7,436 nt of DNA from an uncultured Peptococcaceae bacterium (lineage in GTDB: Bacteria; Bacillota; Peptococcia; Peptococcales; Peptococcaceae), in contig CALJRU010000074.1 in NCBI GenBank assembly GCA_937976375.1, forward strand, positions 1 through 7,436, read 5' to 3'. The number at the start of each line of letters is the position of its first letter. The first letter of the stretch is position 1. The position numbers and the translations under genes are program-made. The notes beneath the pieces are model-generated. The model saw only the letters and a list, made by a program, of their open reading frames with translations, had not been told where the DNA came from and ran no database searches. Below, one piece after another: positions 6,021 through 7,436 of the stretch.

Positions 6021-6049
6021 TTGACATTCTTCTTTTTTAGAATTAAAAT
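6021..6049 (+). promoter_or_regulatory. Near-consensus sigma-A promoter of the Fe-alcohol dehydrogenase
   Basis: TTGACA (6021-6026) is a perfect -35, followed after exactly 17 nt by TAAAAT (6044-6049, 5 of 6). The start should be near 6056, giving a leader of about 70 nt. This is the strongest promoter in the window and, with the AAGGAGG ribosome binding site (6112-6118), points to high expression. The 8-bp palindrome CGCTAGCG (6004-6011) just upstream could be a regulator site. Confidence 0.85.
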
Positions 6050-6126
6050 TCAATCAATTCAAAACATTCAACACAGTGAATTCCTATACAAGGATATTCA
6101 CTAAAACGATTAAGGAGGATTGTCTT

Positions 6127-7314
6127 ATGTCTACTTATTATTTTCTGCCAACCCGTAACGTTTTTGGTGAAGGTGCTGTCAATGAAGTTGGCGATTTGAT
6201 GCTCACCCTCAATGCTCACTCCGCGATGATCGTTACCGATAAATTCCTTGCCACCTCTGGCATGGCCGATCGAGTGGTTGATATTCTCGCAAAATCCAAT
6301 ATCAAAGCAGTCGTCTTCGATGGCGCCGAACCAAACCCAACCGACAAAAACGTAGAAGCCGGCGTGGATTTCTTCCAGCATCATCAATGCGAAGCCATCA
6401 TCTCCCTTGGCGGTGGTTCTTCTCATGACTGTGCAAAAGGGATCGCCCTCGTTGCTTCCAATGGTGGCAGAATTCATGATTACGAAGGCATTGACAAAGC
6501 AACCAAGGATTTGATGCCACTGATGGCTATCAATACTACCGCTGGTACTGCTTCCGAAATCACCCGTTTCTGCATCATCACCGACACCAGCCGCAAAGTT
6601 AAAATGGCTATTGTGGACTGGCGTGTTACACCAAAAGTTGCTATCAACGACCCTGAACTGATGAAGGGCATGCCACCTTCACTGACGGCTGCAACCGGTA
6701 TGGATGCGTTGACCCACGCTGTTGAAGCATATGTATCTTCTGCAGCCAACCCTCTGACCGACTCTGCTGCACTGAAGGCTGTTGAAATGATCTACAAGTA
6801 CCTGCCAAAAGCAGTAGCAAACGGCGACTACATGCGCGCTCGTGATAAGATGGCTTATGCTCAGTACCTCGCAGGTATCGCATTCAACAACGCTTCTCTC
6901 GGTTATGTACACGCAATGGCTCACCAGCTCGGTGGTTATTACAACCTGCCTCATGGTGTATGCAATGCTATTCTCCTTCCATTTGTTGAAGAATTCAACA
7001 TCATCGGAAACATGAACCGCTTCCGCGATCTGTCCGAAGCAATGGGCATTGACACCAGCCGCATGACCACCAACGAAGCAGCCAACCGCTGCATCGATGC
7101 CATCCGCACCCTTAGCAAGCAGGTCGGTATTCCTTCCAACCTTCGTGTGCTCGGTGTTAAACCAGAAGACTTCGAAATCATGGCTGACAACGCTATGAAA
7201 GACGTTTGCTGCCTCACCAACCCACGCAAAGCAACCAAAGAACAGGTTATCGAAATTTATCGCCGTGCTTATGAAGGCCAGGAAAAACCACAAATCTGCG
7301 ACGACGAAGTTTAA
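6127..7314 (+). CDS. Group III iron-dependent alcohol dehydrogenase (1,3-propanediol/methanol dehydrogenase type)
   Basis: This 395-aa cytosolic NAD(H)-linked enzyme interconverts alcohols and aldehydes, in fermenters usually in the aldehyde-reducing direction. The N-terminal dinucleotide domain (about 1-185) has GGGSSHD (95-101) and D38 in VTDKF, an acidic residue that in this family favours NAD over NADP. The C-terminal helical domain supplies the metal ligands D193 and H197 (GMDALTH), H262 (GYVHAMAHQLGG) and H276 (NLPHGVCN), all present. Remembered sequences of DhaT (1,3-propanediol dehydrogenase) and Bacillus methanol dehydrogenase are similar throughout, including NPTDKNV, INTTAGTASE and NPRKAT. 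The exact substrate is therefore not decided. The start is ATG 6127, 8 nt after AAGGAGG. An in-frame ATG at 6076 would add 17 residues but lacks such a site. The tail after about 382 is slightly longer than usual. It is monocistronic, with no glycerol-dehydratase genes in view. Confidence 0.94.
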   Translation: MSTYYFLPTRNVFGEGAVNEVGDLMLTLNAHSAMIVTDKFLATSGMADRVVDILAKSNIKAVVFDGAEPNPTDKNVEAGVDFFQHHQCEAIISLGGGSSHDCAKGIALVASNGGRIHDYEGIDKATKDLMPLMAINTTAGTASEITRFCIITDTSRKVKMAIVDWRVTPKVAINDPELMKGMPPSLTAATGMDALTHAVEAYVSSAANPLTDSAALKAVEMIYKYLPKAVANGDYMRARDKMAYAQYLAGIAFNNASLGYVHAMAHQLGGYYNLPHGVCNAILLPFVEEFNIIGNMNRFRDLSEAMGIDTSRMTTNEAANRCIDAIRTLSKQVGIPSNLRVLGVKPEDFEIMADNAMKDVCCLTNPRKATKEQVIEIYRRAYEGQEKPQICDDEV

Positions 7315-7370
7315 TTTGTTGCTCTGGAGAGAGGATTATTGTAACCCCCCTTTCTACCTCAATACACACA

Positions 7371-7388
7371 AAAAGCGCTCATCTGAGC
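7371..7388 (+). terminator. Broken terminator hairpin of the alcohol dehydrogenase (inferred)
   Basis: About 55 nt after the dehydrogenase stop, AAAAGCGCTCATCTGAGC provides an A run, a GCGCTC arm and the first part of a pairing arm, GAGC (7385-7388 with 7377-7380). A full terminator would continue with GCTTTTT. Instead the sequence switches at 7389 to what looks like an IS end. The A-run plus half-stem layout mirrors the intact terminator at 3161-3194. Confidence 0.45.
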
Positions 7389-7436
7389 TGTCCCCAAAAA
7401 GTTGGACACTATGAAAATTAAATAACTTGGTTCTTT
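7389..7436 (+). mobile_element. End of an IS3-family (IS150-like) insertion sequence, running off the window
   Basis: The segment from TG at 7389 includes CCCCAAAAAGTTGGACACT (7392-7410), characteristic of terminal repeats of IS3-family elements, whose ends begin with TG. TGTCC (7389-7393) and GGACA (7404-7408) are also inverted within it. No transposase frame is visible in the 48 bases present. The call rests on recognition of the end motif, so family is likely and subgroup tentative. Confidence 0.5.

Larger units (their letters stand above)
5498..6126. other. Divergent intergenic control region, lon / Fe-alcohol dehydrogenase
   Basis: This AT-rich stretch of about 630 nt has no supportable gene. 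Its left part (5498-5630) holds the lon ribosome binding site, CIRCE-like element, promoter and two dyads. Its right part (6021-6126) holds the dehydrogenase promoter, leader and ribosome binding site. The middle (about 5640-6000) is unusually long for a promoter gap. It contains small dyads (ACAATCATTGT at 5735-5745, CCACA/TGTGG at 5897-5910), TTGTGAA/TTCACAA half-sites and a TATAAT at 5820-5825 without a good -35. CGCTAGCG (6004-6011) lies just before the dehydrogenase -35. Confidence 0.75.

Noticed and set aside
6076..6126. 17-codon N-terminal extension of the alcohol dehydrogenase
   Set aside because: No good ribosome binding site, whereas AAGGAGG lies 8 nt before ATG 6127, the normal family start.
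6679..7293. 204-aa minus-strand open frame within the alcohol dehydrogenase
   Set aside because: Fully inside a conserved, well supported gene and has no independent signal.
7321..7345. GGAGAGAGGATTATTG resembling a ribosome binding site and TTG start after the dehydrogenase
   Set aside because: The putative start codon is immediately followed by a stop (TAA), so no gene is possible.

Overview
The window looks like chromosomal DNA of a low-to-moderate GC Bacillota-type anaerobe. The evidence is strong AAGGAGG-type ribosome binding sites, an HrcA/CIRCE-like heat-shock operator before lon, a one-cluster ferredoxin, a DUF523 Fe-S-type protein and an iron-dependent alcohol dehydrogenase. The protein flavour resembles Negativicutes (the Megasphaera/Veillonella side), but this is an impression from memory and not a demonstrated placement.

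Layout from left to right. Positions 1-125 hold three consecutive hairpins, one of which is a clear intrinsic terminator for the leftward gene. Positions 166-1590 (minus) encode a 12-TM APC-family amino-acid permease. Positions 1591-2124 are an AT-rich divergent control region with a permease promoter, several dyads and the promoter of the next operon. Positions 2125-3149 (plus) hold a compact three-gene operon: an unrecognised 118-aa protein, a DUF523 (YbbK/TudS-like) protein whose start overlaps it, and a 63-aa [4Fe-4S] ferredoxin. The operon ends at a perfect bidirectional terminator (3161-3194) shared with the convergent lon gene (3197-5497, minus). Lon is a complete 766-aa LonA protease with an intact Walker box and Ser-Lys dyad. 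Positions 5498-6126 are a long divergent control region with the lon promoter, a half-degenerate CIRCE element, further dyads, a possible Rex-type site and a near-consensus sigma-A promoter for the next gene. Positions 6127-7314 (plus) encode a 395-aa group III Fe-dependent alcohol dehydrogenase close to the 1,3-propanediol/methanol dehydrogenase type. From about 7389 the sequence looks like the end of an IS3-family insertion sequence, which appears to cut the 3' arm of the dehydrogenase's terminator hairpin.

Most genes are recognisable housekeeping or fermentative functions: amino-acid uptake, protein quality control and NAD(H)-linked alcohol/aldehyde interconversion. The least explained part is the small operon at 2125-3149, where an orphan protein with a PCGC motif, a DUF523 protein and a ferredoxin are co-transcribed. 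This fits an Fe-S-dependent desulfuration or sulfur-handling module, but that is an inference. The other points worth a second look are regulatory: CIRCE on lon, the dyad around the lon -10, and the IS-truncated terminator.
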